Assembly (NCBI RefSeq): GCF_008271805.1
Contig: NZ_VSRY01000123.1
Location: forward strand, 46,601-110,600
DNA length: 64,000 nt
Origin: Streptomyces sp. TRM49041
GTDB taxonomy: Bacteria; Actinomycetota; Actinomycetes; Streptomycetales; Streptomycetaceae
Reading direction: 5' to 3'
Below, one piece after another: positions 42,417-51,173 of the stretch; positions within the stretch are counted from its first letter, which is position 1; each line of letters opens with the position of its first letter. The translations under genes were made by a program, and so were the position numbers. The notes below the pieces were generated by a model that saw only the letters and a list, made by a program, of their open reading frames with translations, was not told the origin of the DNA and did not search any database.

Positions 42417-44402
42417 TCAGCGCTCCTTGCCGAAGGAGGGTTCCCCGTGGACGTACCGGCCCAGCGCGGTGAGCGGGAAGACCTGCCGGTACAGGTGGTA
42501 GTTGATGGAGAAGTCCCAGGGGAAGCCGGTGCCGGTGAAGTACGGCTCGTCCCAGGAGCCGTCCGCCCGCTGTGTCTCCGCCAGCCATGTCACACCGCGC
42601 GCCACAGCGGCGGAGTCCCGCTCGCCCGCCGCGAGCAGCGCGAGCAGCGCCCAGCCGGTCTGGGAGGCGGTGGAGGCGCCCCGGCCGATCCACTTCTCGT
42701 CGCGGTACGAGCGGAGGTCCTCGCCCCAGCCCCCGTCGTCGTTCTGCACGGACTCCAGCCAGGCGACGGCGCGCCGGATCGCCGGGTGCGCGACGGACAG
42801 CCCCGCCGCGGTGAGCGCCGGCACCACCGACCCCGTGCCGTACACGTGGTTGACGCCCCAGCGCCCGAACCAGGCGCCGCTCGGCTCCTGTTCGGCGAGC
42901 AGCCAGGCGATGCCGCGGCGCGTACGGGGGTCGTGGGCACGGCCCTCGTGGGCGAGCATCTCCACCACATGGGCGGTGACGTCGGCGGACGGCGGGTCGA
43001 TGACCTCGCCGAAGTCGCAGAACGGCAGCAGGTTGGGGAACGGGCTGGCGTTGTCGGCGTCGAAGGCTCCCCAGCCGCCGTCACGGGACTGCATGCCCAT
43101 GGTCCAGCGGGCACCGCGCTCGATCGCCGCGTCGACCCGCTCCGGGTCGGGGTGGCGCACCCGGCGCAGGGCGAGGATGACCTCGGCGGTGTCGTCGATA
43201 TCGGGGTAGTTGTCGTTGTGGAACTCGAACGCCCAGCCGCCGGGCACGAGTTGCGGCCTGCGCACGGCCCAGTCGCCGGACCGTACGATCTGCTCGGCCA
43301 GTATCCAGTCGGCGGCCTTGACGAGGGCGGGGTGGTCCGGGGGCAGGCCGGCGTCCGCGAGGGCGATGGTGGCGAGGCAGGTGTCCCAGACGGGTGACTG
43401 GCACGCCTCGATCATGCGGGCGCCGTCCTCCCGCCGGACCGCGAACCGGTCCAGGGACTCCAGGCCGGCGCGCATCACGGGGTGGCCGAGATCGTAGCCG
43501 AGGAGGCGGAGGGCGATCAGGGAGTAGACGGCCGGGGGCTGGATGCCGCCCCAGCAGCCGTCGTTCTCCTGGCGCTCGATGATCCAGCGGGCGGCTGTGT
43601 TCACCGCGGCGCGGCGCAGGCCGCGGGGGGCGACGCGGCGGTAGCGGTGCAGGGCCTTGTCGAGCCGCTGGAACAGCCCCTCCCAGGTGGCCGCCGGGGA
43701 GAGGGGGCGCGGCGGGTTCGGGCGGCGGGGGTCGGTGTGCAGCTCGTCCAGCGCGAAGGGCGCGGGCCGCACGGGCCGTTTGGCGGAGACGATGGTGAGC
43801 GGCACGATCGTCTGCCGGGCCCACTGCCCGAAGTCGTAGATGTTCAGCGGGAACCAGGGCGGCAGATAGATCAGCTCGGGTGGCAGTTCGGGCAGGTCGT
43901 CCCACTTCCACCAGCCGAACAGGGCCAGCCAGATACGGGTGAAGACGCGGGCCGCCGCGATGCCGCCCCGCTCCCGGATCCAGACGGCGGCGCCGGCCAT
44001 GTGCGGCGCGTCGGGCGGGTCCCCGGCCAGCCGGAGGGCTACATACGCCTCGACGGTGGCGGAGAGTTCTCCGGGCCCGCCGTAGAAGGTGGCCCAGGTG
44101 CCGTCGTCGCGCTGTTCACCTCGGATGAAGCGGGCGGCGGCCTCCGTGGTGGCGTCGTCGCGGATGCCGAGGAACTCGCGCAGGAGGAGGTCCTCGGCGT
44201 CCATGGTGACGTTGGTCTCCAGGTCGCCCTTCCACCAGCCCTCGGCGTCCTGCCGGCCGAGCAGATGCTCGACGGAGCGCCTCGTGGCGGTCTCGGCGGC
44301 GGCGCGGACGCCGTCCGCGGCGGGTGGGCCGTGGTCCGTCCCGGTCGCCGTGGCAGCCCGCGGGCCCACGGCCCCGGCGCTTCCGTCGGTCGTCGCTGTC
44401 AT
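42417..44402 (-). CDS. shc: Squalene-hopene cyclase
   Basis: A 661-residue terpene cyclase that converts squalene to hopene at the membrane. It has several QW repeats (for example DGGWGAFDADN, DDGGWGEDLRSY, DGSWDEPYFTG, PSGAWFGRWGVN) and the catalytic DIDD acid motif in NYPDIDDTAEV at about residue 398. The length is typical. The start is ATG at 44402 after GAAGGGGAAG; a longer reading was discarded for lack of a ribosome site. It lies 164 bases after the prenyl synthase and is followed by hpnG. Confidence 0.97.
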   Translation of the reverse strand: MTATTDGSAGAVGPRAATATGTDHGPPAADGVRAAAETATRRSVEHLLGRQDAEGWWKGDLETNVTMDAEDLLLREFLGIRDDATTEAAARFIRGEQRDDGTWATFYGGPGELSATVEAYVALRLAGDPPDAPHMAGAAVWIRERGGIAAARVFTRIWLALFGWWKWDDLPELPPELIYLPPWFPLNIYDFGQWARQTIVPLTIVSAKRPVRPAPFALDELHTDPRRPNPPRPLSPAATWEGLFQRLDKALHRYRRVAPRGLRRAAVNTAARWIIERQENDGCWGGIQPPAVYSLIALRLLGYDLGHPVMRAGLESLDRFAVRREDGARMIEACQSPVWDTCLATIALADAGLPPDHPALVKAADWILAEQIVRSGDWAVRRPQLVPGGWAFEFHNDNYPDIDDTAEVILALRRVRHPDPERVDAAIERGARWTMGMQSRDGGWGAFDADNASPFPNLLPFCDFGEVIDPPSADVTAHVVEMLAHEGRAHDPRTRRGIAWLLAEQEPSGAWFGRWGVNHVYGTGSVVPALTAAGLSVAHPAIRRAVAWLESVQNDDGGWGEDLRSYRDEKWIGRGASTASQTGWALLALLAAGERDSAAVARGVTWLAETQRADGSWDEPYFTGTGFPWDFSINYHLYRQVFPLTALGRYVHGEPSFGKER

Positions 44403-44498
44403 GGCTTCCCCTTCGTGCAGTGGACGTGCTGCTGCTACGGGTCTGCCGTCGGCCGGTGCCGTACGGAGTGCGTACGGCACCGGCCGGCGACCGCGAGG

Positions 44499-44570
44499 TC
44501 ATATGCGCGGGAACGTGCTCCTGGACCTGGTGGTGGTGCAGGTCGCGGACGTGGTCCTGATCGTGATCAT
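44499..44570 (-). CDS. Possible 23-residue coupled peptide in hop operon
   Basis: An ORF of 23 codons whose ATG overlaps the prenyl synthase stop (ATGA), placed 96 bases before shc. The product (MITIRTTSATCTTTRSRSTF then PRI) is basic and Thr/Arg/Ser-rich with no domain. It may be a real microprotein, a coupling device, or chance. Nothing in the sequence proves it is expressed. Confidence 0.3.
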   Translation of the reverse strand: MITIRTTSATCTTTRSRSTFPRI

Positions 44571-45634
44571 CTCTTCCGTACGACGACGAAGTCGGCGAGC
44601 GCGGTGAGCTGCGCCCGCACCCGGGCCGGCATGTCGACTCGGTCCAGCGCCTCGATGGCGACGGTGTGCTGGCGGCGGGCCTCCTCGGCGGTCCAGCCGC
44701 GTCCGCCGGCCTCCTCGATGAGGGCGGCGCGCGCGGCGAACTCCTCCTCCGAGAAGGACTCGAAGTCCTGGCTCTTGGCGTCGGCCGTGAGCAGCTCGCC
44801 CAGCCGCTCGGAGGCCGGGCCGCCCGCCGCGAGGGCGGCGACGACCGGCAGGGACTTCTTGCGCTGGCGCAGGTCGCTCCAGGTCTGCTTGCCGGTGGCC
44901 TCGGGGTCGCCCCAGATGCCGAGCAGGTCGTCGACGGCCTGGAACGCCAGCCCGAGGTGGTAGCCGTACGCCTCCAGGGCGTCGGCGGTGCGGTCGTCGG
45001 CGCCGCCGAGCACGGCGCCGATGGACGCCGAGCAGGCGAGCAGCGCGCCGGTCTTGTTGCCCTCCATCTCCAGGCACTCCTCGACGGTGACCCGCTCGCG
45101 GTGCTCGTAGGAGATGTCCTGGGCCTGCCCGTCGATCAGCTTGCGGGTGGCGAGGGTGAGACGGCGGGTGGCACGGCCGGCCTCGACGGTGCCGAGTTCC
45201 AGCAGCAGCTCGTTGGCCAGGGCGAACAGCGCGTCACCGACGAGGATCGCCTGGGCGGGACCGTGCACCTTCCACACCGTGTCGCGGTGGCGGCGCTGCT
45301 CGTCGCCGTCCATGAGGTCGTCGTGCAGCAGTGAGAAGTTGTGCACGAGCTCCACGGCCACGGCTCCGGGGACGCCGGTCTCCGGCGCGGCGCCCGCCGC
45401 CTCCGCGGACAGCAGCGCGAGCGCGGGGCGTACGGCCTTGCCGCCGTCCCCGTCGGCGGGCCGCCCGTGGGCGTCGATCCAGCCGAAGTGGTAGGCGGCG
45501 ACGGTGTCCATGGGCTTCGCGAGCCGGTCCACGGCCGCGCGCAGAACGGGGGTGGACAGGGCCCGCCCGCGGTCCAGCAGCGCGGCGACCTCCGCGGCGT
45601 CGACGGCGGGGTTCGCCGGGGGCACAGTCGGCAC
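44567..45634 (-). CDS. Polyprenyl diphosphate synthase (hop operon)
   Basis: A 355-residue trans-prenyltransferase of the FPP/GGPP synthase family. The first Asp-rich motif is in NFSLLHDDLMDGDEQRR and the second in FQAVDDLLGIWGDPEATGK, where the usual second motif is DDLLG rather than DDxxD. It elongates DMAPP with IPP to C15 or C20; farnesyl diphosphate is required for squalene. The start is GTG at 45634 with GAGGAG five bases before; an ATG at 45667 overlapping hpnE (ATGA) is the alternative. It lies between hpnE and shc. Confidence 0.92.
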   Translation of the reverse strand: MPTVPPANPAVDAAEVAALLDRGRALSTPVLRAAVDRLAKPMDTVAAYHFGWIDAHGRPADGDGGKAVRPALALLSAEAAGAAPETGVPGAVAVELVHNFSLLHDDLMDGDEQRRHRDTVWKVHGPAQAILVGDALFALANELLLELGTVEAGRATRRLTLATRKLIDGQAQDISYEHRERVTVEECLEMEGNKTGALLACSASIGAVLGGADDRTADALEAYGYHLGLAFQAVDDLLGIWGDPEATGKQTWSDLRQRKKSLPVVAALAAGGPASERLGELLTADAKSQDFESFSEEEFAARAALIEEAGGRGWTAEEARRQHTVAIEALDRVDMPARVRAQLTALADFVVVRKR

Positions 45635-45663
45635 GGTCTCTCCTCTTGTTCCAGTACTCGGTC

Positions 45664-47037
45664 TCATGCCGCCTCCTCGAGCGGATGTACGTGGGGGCGG
45701 CCGAGGGCCGACAGGGCGGCGGACGCGGCGGTGAAGCCGCTGCGCACCGCTCCCTCCATGGTGGCGGGCCAGCCGGTGGCGGTCCACGCGCCGGCGAGGT
45801 ACAGGCCGGGCGCACGGGTGTGGGTTCCGGGGCGGAACCGTCCGACACCGGGCGCCGGGGCGAACGTCGCCGTCCGCTCCCGGGTCACGAAGAAGTCCCG
45901 CACGCGGGCGTGCCGGACGGGTGGCAGGAGCCGCTCCAGCTCGGGCAGGTAGCGGGCGCGGAGCTCGGCCACGGGGGCGTCGATCTCGTCCTCGGCGGCG
46001 GACTGCGACAGCGCCAGGTACTGGCCGCCGCCCTGGAGGCCGGAGGCGTCGGTGCGGTCGAAGACCCACTGGACGGGTGAGCCGAGCGCGGCGAAGAAGG
46101 GGCGCCGCAGGACCGGGCGGTCGTACAGGACATGGATGTTGAGGATGGGCGCGGTGCCGATCCTCAGCAGGTCGCCGGGGGCGTCGAGGGCGCCGGGCGG
46201 GAGGAGGTCGTGGGTCTCGCGCTGGGGCACGGCGAGCACGACGGTGTCCGCCTCCTGGGTGTCGCCGGGCACGTCGACGACCCAGCGGCCGCCGTCGGCG
46301 GGGGTGATGGCCGTCGCCTTGGTGCGGACGGCGACCCGCACACCACGGGCGTCGAGGGCCTTGCGGGCGAGCGTGTCGTGGAGATGGCCGAGGGGGACGC
46401 GGGCCCAGCCGATGTCGGCGGCGCCGGGCGCGGAGAGGAGGCCGGTCTTGAAGACCATCGCGGCGAGGCCGAGGGAGGAGTGCGGCGCGGTGGCGTTGAG
46501 CGTGGCGACGCCGACGAGGTCCCACAGCGCCTCGACGGCGCGGCGCGACTGGCCGTGCCGCGCCAGCCAGGAGGCGAAGTCGACGCGGTCGAGGGCGGGG
46601 TCGTCCAGGTCGAGGCCCTGGAGAGCGAGGGCGGCACGCCCGACGCTCGCGCGCTCGGCGAGGGACAGGTGCGGGTACGTGGCGAGGCTCGCGGCCAGGT
46701 GCAGCGGTACGGGCAGGGCGGTGCGGCGCAGCCGTCCCAGGCGGCGGCCCGGCGGCCGGGCGGCGTCCAGCACGGGCACGTCGAGCCGGTCCTGGAGCGG
46801 TGCGAGTCCGGCGCCGCCGACCTGGTCGAGGAACCATCGGTACGCGGTGCAGCAGCGCAGGTACACGTGCTGGCCGTTGTCGACGGTGAGTCCGCCGCGT
46901 CGGAAGGAGAACGCCAGCCCGCCCAGTCTGGGCCGTCCCTCCAGCACCGTGACCCGCACCCCGGCGTCGGCGAGCCGCAGTGCGGCGGTGACCCCGGCGA
47001 GCCCGCCCCCGACGACCACGGCACTCTGCCTGCTCAT
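45664..47037 (-). CDS. hpnE: Hydroxysqualene/squalene oxidoreductase HpnE
   Basis: A 457-residue FAD-dependent amine-oxidase-fold protein. The N-terminal dinucleotide site is VVVGGGLAGVTAALRLADAG, then RLGGLAFSFRRGGLTVDNGQHVYLRCC and a C-terminal FAD motif LYLAGAWTATGWPATMEGAVRSG. By knowledge of the pathway it reduces hydroxysqualene to squalene with FADH2. It ends 30 bases before the prenyl synthase start. The start is ATG at 47037, which gives the normal N-terminus. Confidence 0.94.
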   Translation of the reverse strand: MSRQSAVVVGGGLAGVTAALRLADAGVRVTVLEGRPRLGGLAFSFRRGGLTVDNGQHVYLRCCTAYRWFLDQVGGAGLAPLQDRLDVPVLDAARPPGRRLGRLRRTALPVPLHLAASLATYPHLSLAERASVGRAALALQGLDLDDPALDRVDFASWLARHGQSRRAVEALWDLVGVATLNATAPHSSLGLAAMVFKTGLLSAPGAADIGWARVPLGHLHDTLARKALDARGVRVAVRTKATAITPADGGRWVVDVPGDTQEADTVVLAVPQRETHDLLPPGALDAPGDLLRIGTAPILNIHVLYDRPVLRRPFFAALGSPVQWVFDRTDASGLQGGGQYLALSQSAAEDEIDAPVAELRARYLPELERLLPPVRHARVRDFFVTRERTATFAPAPGVGRFRPGTHTRAPGLYLAGAWTATGWPATMEGAVRSGFTAASAALSALGRPHVHPLEEAA

Positions 47038-47182
47038 GCGACGGCCTCCTGCCCCGGTGCGCGGCGCGCCGGTCGTGGCACCGACCGGTCGTGCCCGCGC
47101 TCGCGGGGCCGGGGTGAGGAGAGGGGCGCGACGTAACGGCGCGGCGCGGTGCGGTGGTTGCGAGGGGTCCCGGGGAGCGGGG

Positions 47183-48133
47183 TCACGGGCGGGTCCTCTC
47201 GGTGCGGCGGGAGACGGTGCGGGCGTCGAGGCCGGAGAGGCCGCGCACGGCGACGTACGCCTTCTCGCGGCCCGGCAGGGAGACGCGGCCGCGCAGCACG
47301 GCCTCGGGGTCGCGTTCGATGCGGTCGAGGAGGCGGCGGTAGATGCCGGCCATCGCGGCGACACATGCGCCGCTGCGCCGGTCCAGCATGGGCAGCAGCC
47401 GGTAGCCGTCGGCGAACAGGGCGCGGGCGCGCCGTACTTCGTGGTGGACTAGACCGGCGAAGTCGGAGCCCTGGGGCGGGGTCGCGGTACGGAAGCCGTC
47501 GGCGCAGCCGAACTTGGCCAGCTCGTCCGCCGGGAGGTATGTACGTCCGTTGGCGGCGTCCTCGCGAAGGTCCCTGAGGATGTTGGTGAGTTGGAGCGCG
47601 AGCCCCAGCGTGTCGGCGTACTCCGCGGCACGTGCGGCGTCGCGCGCGCCGGGGGCCGTACCGAACACGCCGAGCGAGAGCCGTCCGATGGCACCGGCGA
47701 CGCAGCGGCAGTAGACCTCGAGGTCGTCCCAGGTCTCGTACGTCTCACCGCGGACGTCCATCAGGACGCCGTCGATGAGCTCGTCGAAGCCGTCCAGCGG
47801 CAGCGGGAAACGGCGGGCCGAGTCGGCGAGCGCGACGGCCACCGGGTCGGTGTCGTCGTCGGCGACGGCGCCCCGCCGGATCCGGTCCAGCACGTCGCGG
47901 GTGGCTTCGAGGCGGCTCTGCTTGGTCGCGGGGCCGAGCGTGCCGTCGCCGATGTCGTCGACGCGGCGCGAGAAGGCGTAGAGCGCCGACATCGCCTGCC
48001 GCTTCTCGGTCGGCAGAAGCCGGATGCCGTAGGCGAAGTTCCGCGCCTGCTGGACCGTGACGGCCTCGCAGTAGCTGTACGCGGCCTGGACCGGCGGGGG
48101 CATCTCCGTCGTGATCTCCACGGTCCCGTTCAC
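47183..48133 (-). CDS. hpnD: Presqualene diphosphate synthase HpnD
   Basis: A 316-residue squalene/phytoene-synthase family enzyme that joins two farnesyl diphosphates to presqualene diphosphate. It has AFSRRVDDIGDG for the first Asp-rich motif and LTNILRDLREDAANGRTYLP for the second, and YCRCVAGAIGRLS between. The GTG at 48133 overlaps the hpnC stop (GTGA), so the two are translationally coupled. A 145-base gap separates it from hpnE. Confidence 0.94.
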   Translation of the reverse strand: MNGTVEITTEMPPPVQAAYSYCEAVTVQQARNFAYGIRLLPTEKRQAMSALYAFSRRVDDIGDGTLGPATKQSRLEATRDVLDRIRRGAVADDDTDPVAVALADSARRFPLPLDGFDELIDGVLMDVRGETYETWDDLEVYCRCVAGAIGRLSLGVFGTAPGARDAARAAEYADTLGLALQLTNILRDLREDAANGRTYLPADELAKFGCADGFRTATPPQGSDFAGLVHHEVRRARALFADGYRLLPMLDRRSGACVAAMAGIYRRLLDRIERDPEAVLRGRVSLPGREKAYVAVRGLSGLDARTVSRRTERTRP

Positions 48134-49044
48134 CCCTCTCTACGCGCTGTTCGCAAGACCGCTCCCGCCTGCCGGAGCAGACGGAGCTTCGTGGGCCTTG
48201 GCGGTCCGGGGAGTACGTCGTGCCGGGTGGCCTTGACGGCGTCGAGGGCCGCGTGTCCCCCGGCGACGAAACCGGCGAGGAGCAGCCGGAGCCTGCCGTG
48301 GACACTACCCACAAGCGGGGTCCCTTCCTTCAGGAGCTCGCGGGCGCGTTCCGCCTCGTACGCGACCAGGGCGCGCACCGACGCGCCCGCGGTGGGGCGT
48401 GCCAGGTCGGCCTCGGTGACGTGGAAGCGGACCATGTCGTCGGCGGGCAGGTAGATCCGGTCGCGGCCGAGGTCCTCGGCGACGTCCTGGAGGTGTTCGA
48501 CGATCTGGAGGGCGGTGCAGACGGCGTCGGAGTGGCGGATTCGCTCGGGGGTCGTGGTGCCGGTGACTGCGAGGACGAGCCGGCCGACGGGGTTGGCGGA
48601 CAGCTCGCAGTACGCGACGAGTTCGCCGTATGTGCCGTAGCGACGGACGTGCTGGTCCTGCCGGTTCGCCTCGATGAGGGCGAGGAACGGTTCGGGGGTG
48701 AGCGCGTGACGGCGCACGGTGGGCAGCAGGGCGCGCAGCAGCGGGTGGGAGGGTGCGGTGGCCGCCCCGCCGAAGGCGCGGCGCAGGTCGGCCTCGAAGG
48801 CGTCGAGCAGGGTGAGCGGGTCGGCGTCGGGGTCGGCTCCGAGGTGGCGTGCGTCGGCGCCGCCGGGTGCGAGGTCGCCGTCGCCGATGTCGTCGACCAG
48901 GCGGGCGTAGCCGTAGACGGCCATGAGGTCGGCGCGCCAGGCGCGGGGCAGGAAGAAGGGGGCCACGGGGAAGTTCTCGTCCGTGGCCTTGTCCAGGGTC
49001 GTACGCGCGCGGGCGTCGGGGCGCGTCTGCCGGACGCCCGTCAC
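48130..49044 (-). CDS. hpnC: Hydroxysqualene synthase HpnC
   Basis: A 304-residue paralogue of HpnD that converts presqualene diphosphate to hydroxysqualene. It has FFLPRAWRADLMAVYGYARLVDDIGDGD, a YCELSANPVGRLVL segment and EHLQDVAEDLGRDRIYLP. The start is GTG at 49044, which overlaps the stop of a 20-codon leader ORF (GTGA). It is the first main gene of the hop operon. Confidence 0.93.
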   Translation of the reverse strand: MTGVRQTRPDARARTTLDKATDENFPVAPFFLPRAWRADLMAVYGYARLVDDIGDGDLAPGGADARHLGADPDADPLTLLDAFEADLRRAFGGAATAPSHPLLRALLPTVRRHALTPEPFLALIEANRQDQHVRRYGTYGELVAYCELSANPVGRLVLAVTGTTTPERIRHSDAVCTALQIVEHLQDVAEDLGRDRIYLPADDMVRFHVTEADLARPTAGASVRALVAYEAERARELLKEGTPLVGSVHGRLRLLLAGFVAGGHAALDAVKATRHDVLPGPPRPTKLRLLRQAGAVLRTARREG

Positions 49045-49103
49045 TGCGGACTGCCCGGCGCGGGGACGGCGGGACCCCCGGCGAGCTGGAGATTCTCCGT
49101 CAT
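49041..49103 (-). CDS. Possible 20-residue leader peptide before hpnC
   Basis: ATG at 49103 opens a 20-codon frame (MTENLQLAGGPAVPAPGSPQ) whose stop overlaps the hpnC GTG start. A GGGAGA site lies about 10 bases ahead of the ATG, so the ribosome would reach hpnC by re-initiation. The Pro/Gly-rich peptide has no domain. The hpnC start itself has no good ribosome site, which supports the idea, but expression is unproven. Confidence 0.4.
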   Translation of the reverse strand: MTENLQLAGGPAVPAPGSPQ

Positions 49104-49336
49104 TGCCGTCACATCTCCCGTTCTACACTGTGGACCCAATACATCACATTTCGGACACGCCGCCGGTCTGGCGGAGCTACCGCCGCACTTGGCGTGAATC
49201 AGAACCGGTACAGCTTACGTCGTACGGCGGCCCGTCCCTCGCAGGGTGCCGCACGCGGCACGGAGTGGGGCCCGGCCGGGTGGTCCGGCAAGGGTCCGCT
49301 CCGGTCGCGCGCGGCGTCCGGGCGGGCGGCCGCCGG
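49104..49336. other. hop operon promoter region
   Basis: About 230 bases between the two minus-strand operons, downstream of the exporter ATPase stop and upstream of hpnC. It has an AT-rich patch at 49120-49165 on an otherwise GC-rich background, which fits the hop promoter. A TAGAAC -10-like element is visible on the minus strand near 49124-49129 without a good -35 element. Confidence 0.4.
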
Positions 49337-50140
49337 CTATCTGCCGGTCTCCTTCTCGTACGCCTTGAGGACCTCGTCCGTCGGACCGTCCATCAGGAGT
49401 TCGCCCTTCTCCAGCCACAGCACGCGGTCGCAGGTGTCGCGGATCGACTTGTTGCTGTGGCTGACGAGGAAGACCGTGCCGGCCTCCTTGCGGAGTTCCC
49501 GGATGCGCTCCTCGGAGCGGATCTGGAACTTGCGGTCGCCGGTGGCCAGCGCCTCGTCGATCATCAGCACGTCGTGGTCCTTGGCGGCGGCGATGGCGAA
49601 GCGGAGCCGGGCGCCCATGCCGGAGGAGTAGGTCCGCATGGGGAGGGTGATGAAGTCGCCCTTCTCGTTGATGCCGGAGAAGTCGACGATGTCCTGGTAG
49701 CGTGCCCTGATCTCCTCACGGGACATGCCCATGGCGAGGCCCCCGAGGATGACGTTGCGCTCGCCGGTCAGGTCGCCCATGAGCGCCGCGTTGACGCCGA
49801 GGAGGGACGGCTGGCCGTCGGTGTAGACCTTGCCCCGCTCGGTGGGCAGCAGCCCGGCGATGGCGCGCAGCAGGGTCGACTTGCCGGAGCCGTTGGTGCC
49901 GATCAGGCCGATGGCCTCACCGCGGTACGCGGTGAAGGAGACGCCGCGTACCGCGTGGACCTTGCGGACGCCGCGCGCCTCGCCCTTGTCGCGGCGGAGG
50001 ATACGGCTGAGCGCCGCCGTGGCGCTGCCTCTGCCGGACGTTCCGGCGCCGTTGACGCGGTAGACGATGTGCACGTCGTCGGCGATGACGGTGGGGATCC
50101 GCGGCCCCGGGGGGCGCGCGTCGATGAAGTCGTCAGCCAC
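49337..50140 (-). CDS. ABC exporter ATPase (Wzt/TagH type)
   Basis: A 267-residue nucleotide-binding subunit of an ABC-2 polysaccharide/teichoic-acid exporter. Walker A is at 81-89 (GTNGSGKST), the signature region is TYSSGMGARLRF, and Walker B is HDVLMIDEALATGD with a VFLVSHS switch. Its N-terminus has the typical IVYRV lead and an insert before Walker A. It overlaps the permease gene by 8 bases. It drives export of a lipid-linked product made by the genes upstream. Confidence 0.93.
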   Translation of the reverse strand: MADDFIDARPPGPRIPTVIADDVHIVYRVNGAGTSGRGSATAALSRILRRDKGEARGVRKVHAVRGVSFTAYRGEAIGLIGTNGSGKSTLLRAIAGLLPTERGKVYTDGQPSLLGVNAALMGDLTGERNVILGGLAMGMSREEIRARYQDIVDFSGINEKGDFITLPMRTYSSGMGARLRFAIAAAKDHDVLMIDEALATGDRKFQIRSEERIRELRKEAGTVFLVSHSNKSIRDTCDRVLWLEKGELLMDGPTDEVLKAYEKETGR

Positions 50141-51062
50141 GGCCGTAGCGCTCCTCAGCCTTCCAGAAGTACACGAACCCGGCGACCCCGACGACGACCG
50201 CCCACAGAAGCCCGGCGAGCCAGACGTGGTCGGGGAGGTTGTCGGAGGTGTACCCCTTGATCAGGGCGAAGCGGACGAGGTCCATGTAGACGGCCGCCGG
50301 GTTGTACATCAGGACGTCGGCGATCCAGGCCGGCTTGTCCTTCAGCATGATCGGGATGGAGAACATGACACCCGACGCGTACATCCACGTCCGCATGACG
50401 AAGGGCATCAGCTGGGCGAGGTCCGGGGTCTTGCTGCCGAGCCTGGCCATGATCATGGCCAGGCCGGTGTTGAACATGAACTGGAGCGCCAGCGCGGGCA
50501 CGATCAGCAGCCAGGAGAGCGACGGGTAGCTGCCGAACGCAGACGCGATGACGAACAGGACGATCATCGAGTACATCAGCTGCTGAAGCTGCTGGAGCGC
50601 CAGTGAGATGGGCAGCGCGGCGCGCGGGAAGTGCAGGGCCCGCACCAGGCCCAGGTTCCCGGAGATGGACTTCACGCCGGACATCACGGACGTCTGCGTG
50701 AACATGAACACGAAGACACCCGTGACCAGGAACGGGATGTAGACCTTCTTGTCCATTCCACGACTGGCGTTCAGGATCAGCGCGAAGATCAGGAAGTACA
50801 CCGCGGCGTTCAGCAGCGGGGTGGCCACCTGCCACAGCTGGCCGAGCTTGGCCTGGCTGTACTGGGCCGTGAGCTTCGCCCGGGAGAACGTCAGGATGAA
50901 GTGACGCCGTCCCCACAGCTGCCGGACGTACTCCGCCAGGCCCGGCCGGGCCCCGCTCACCGAGAGGCCGTACTTGGCGGCCAGTTCCGCCGGAGTCAGG
51001 GCGTCGTCGGGAGAGGGCGGGACACTCACGGCGACCACTCGGTCGTGGGTTGTCTCACTCAC
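50133..51062 (-). CDS. ABC exporter permease (Wzm/TagG type)
   Basis: A 309-residue integral membrane protein with about six helices. The N-terminal 60 residues are cytoplasmic; KLGQLWQVATPLLNAAVYFLIFALIL begins the transmembrane part, and FVMRTWMYASGVMFSI and NPAAVYMDLVR are family motifs of ABC-2 permeases. The start is GTG at 51062. With the ATPase it should form a channel for a lipid-linked polymer or glycolipid. It lies 111 bases downstream of the glycosyltransferase. Confidence 0.92.
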   Translation of the reverse strand: MSETTHDRVVAVSVPPSPDDALTPAELAAKYGLSVSGARPGLAEYVRQLWGRRHFILTFSRAKLTAQYSQAKLGQLWQVATPLLNAAVYFLIFALILNASRGMDKKVYIPFLVTGVFVFMFTQTSVMSGVKSISGNLGLVRALHFPRAALPISLALQQLQQLMYSMIVLFVIASAFGSYPSLSWLLIVPALALQFMFNTGLAMIMARLGSKTPDLAQLMPFVMRTWMYASGVMFSIPIMLKDKPAWIADVLMYNPAAVYMDLVRFALIKGYTSDNLPDHVWLAGLLWAVVVGVAGFVYFWKAEERYGRG

Positions 51063-51173
51063 AGGTCGAAACTTTCGTGTTCACGATGCGGGGGGGGCGG
51101 TGGGGTGCGGCGCGTCCCCGGGACAGGGTGGCGGCCTCGCCCCGGGGACACGGTGCTGTCGGGTCCGAGCTTG

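Noticed and set aside
37228..49044. Hopanoid operon considered as a carotenoid cluster
   Set aside because: The phytoene-synthase-like and desaturase-like genes are HpnC, HpnD and HpnE, judged by the adjacent squalene-hopene cyclase, hpnG and hpnH.
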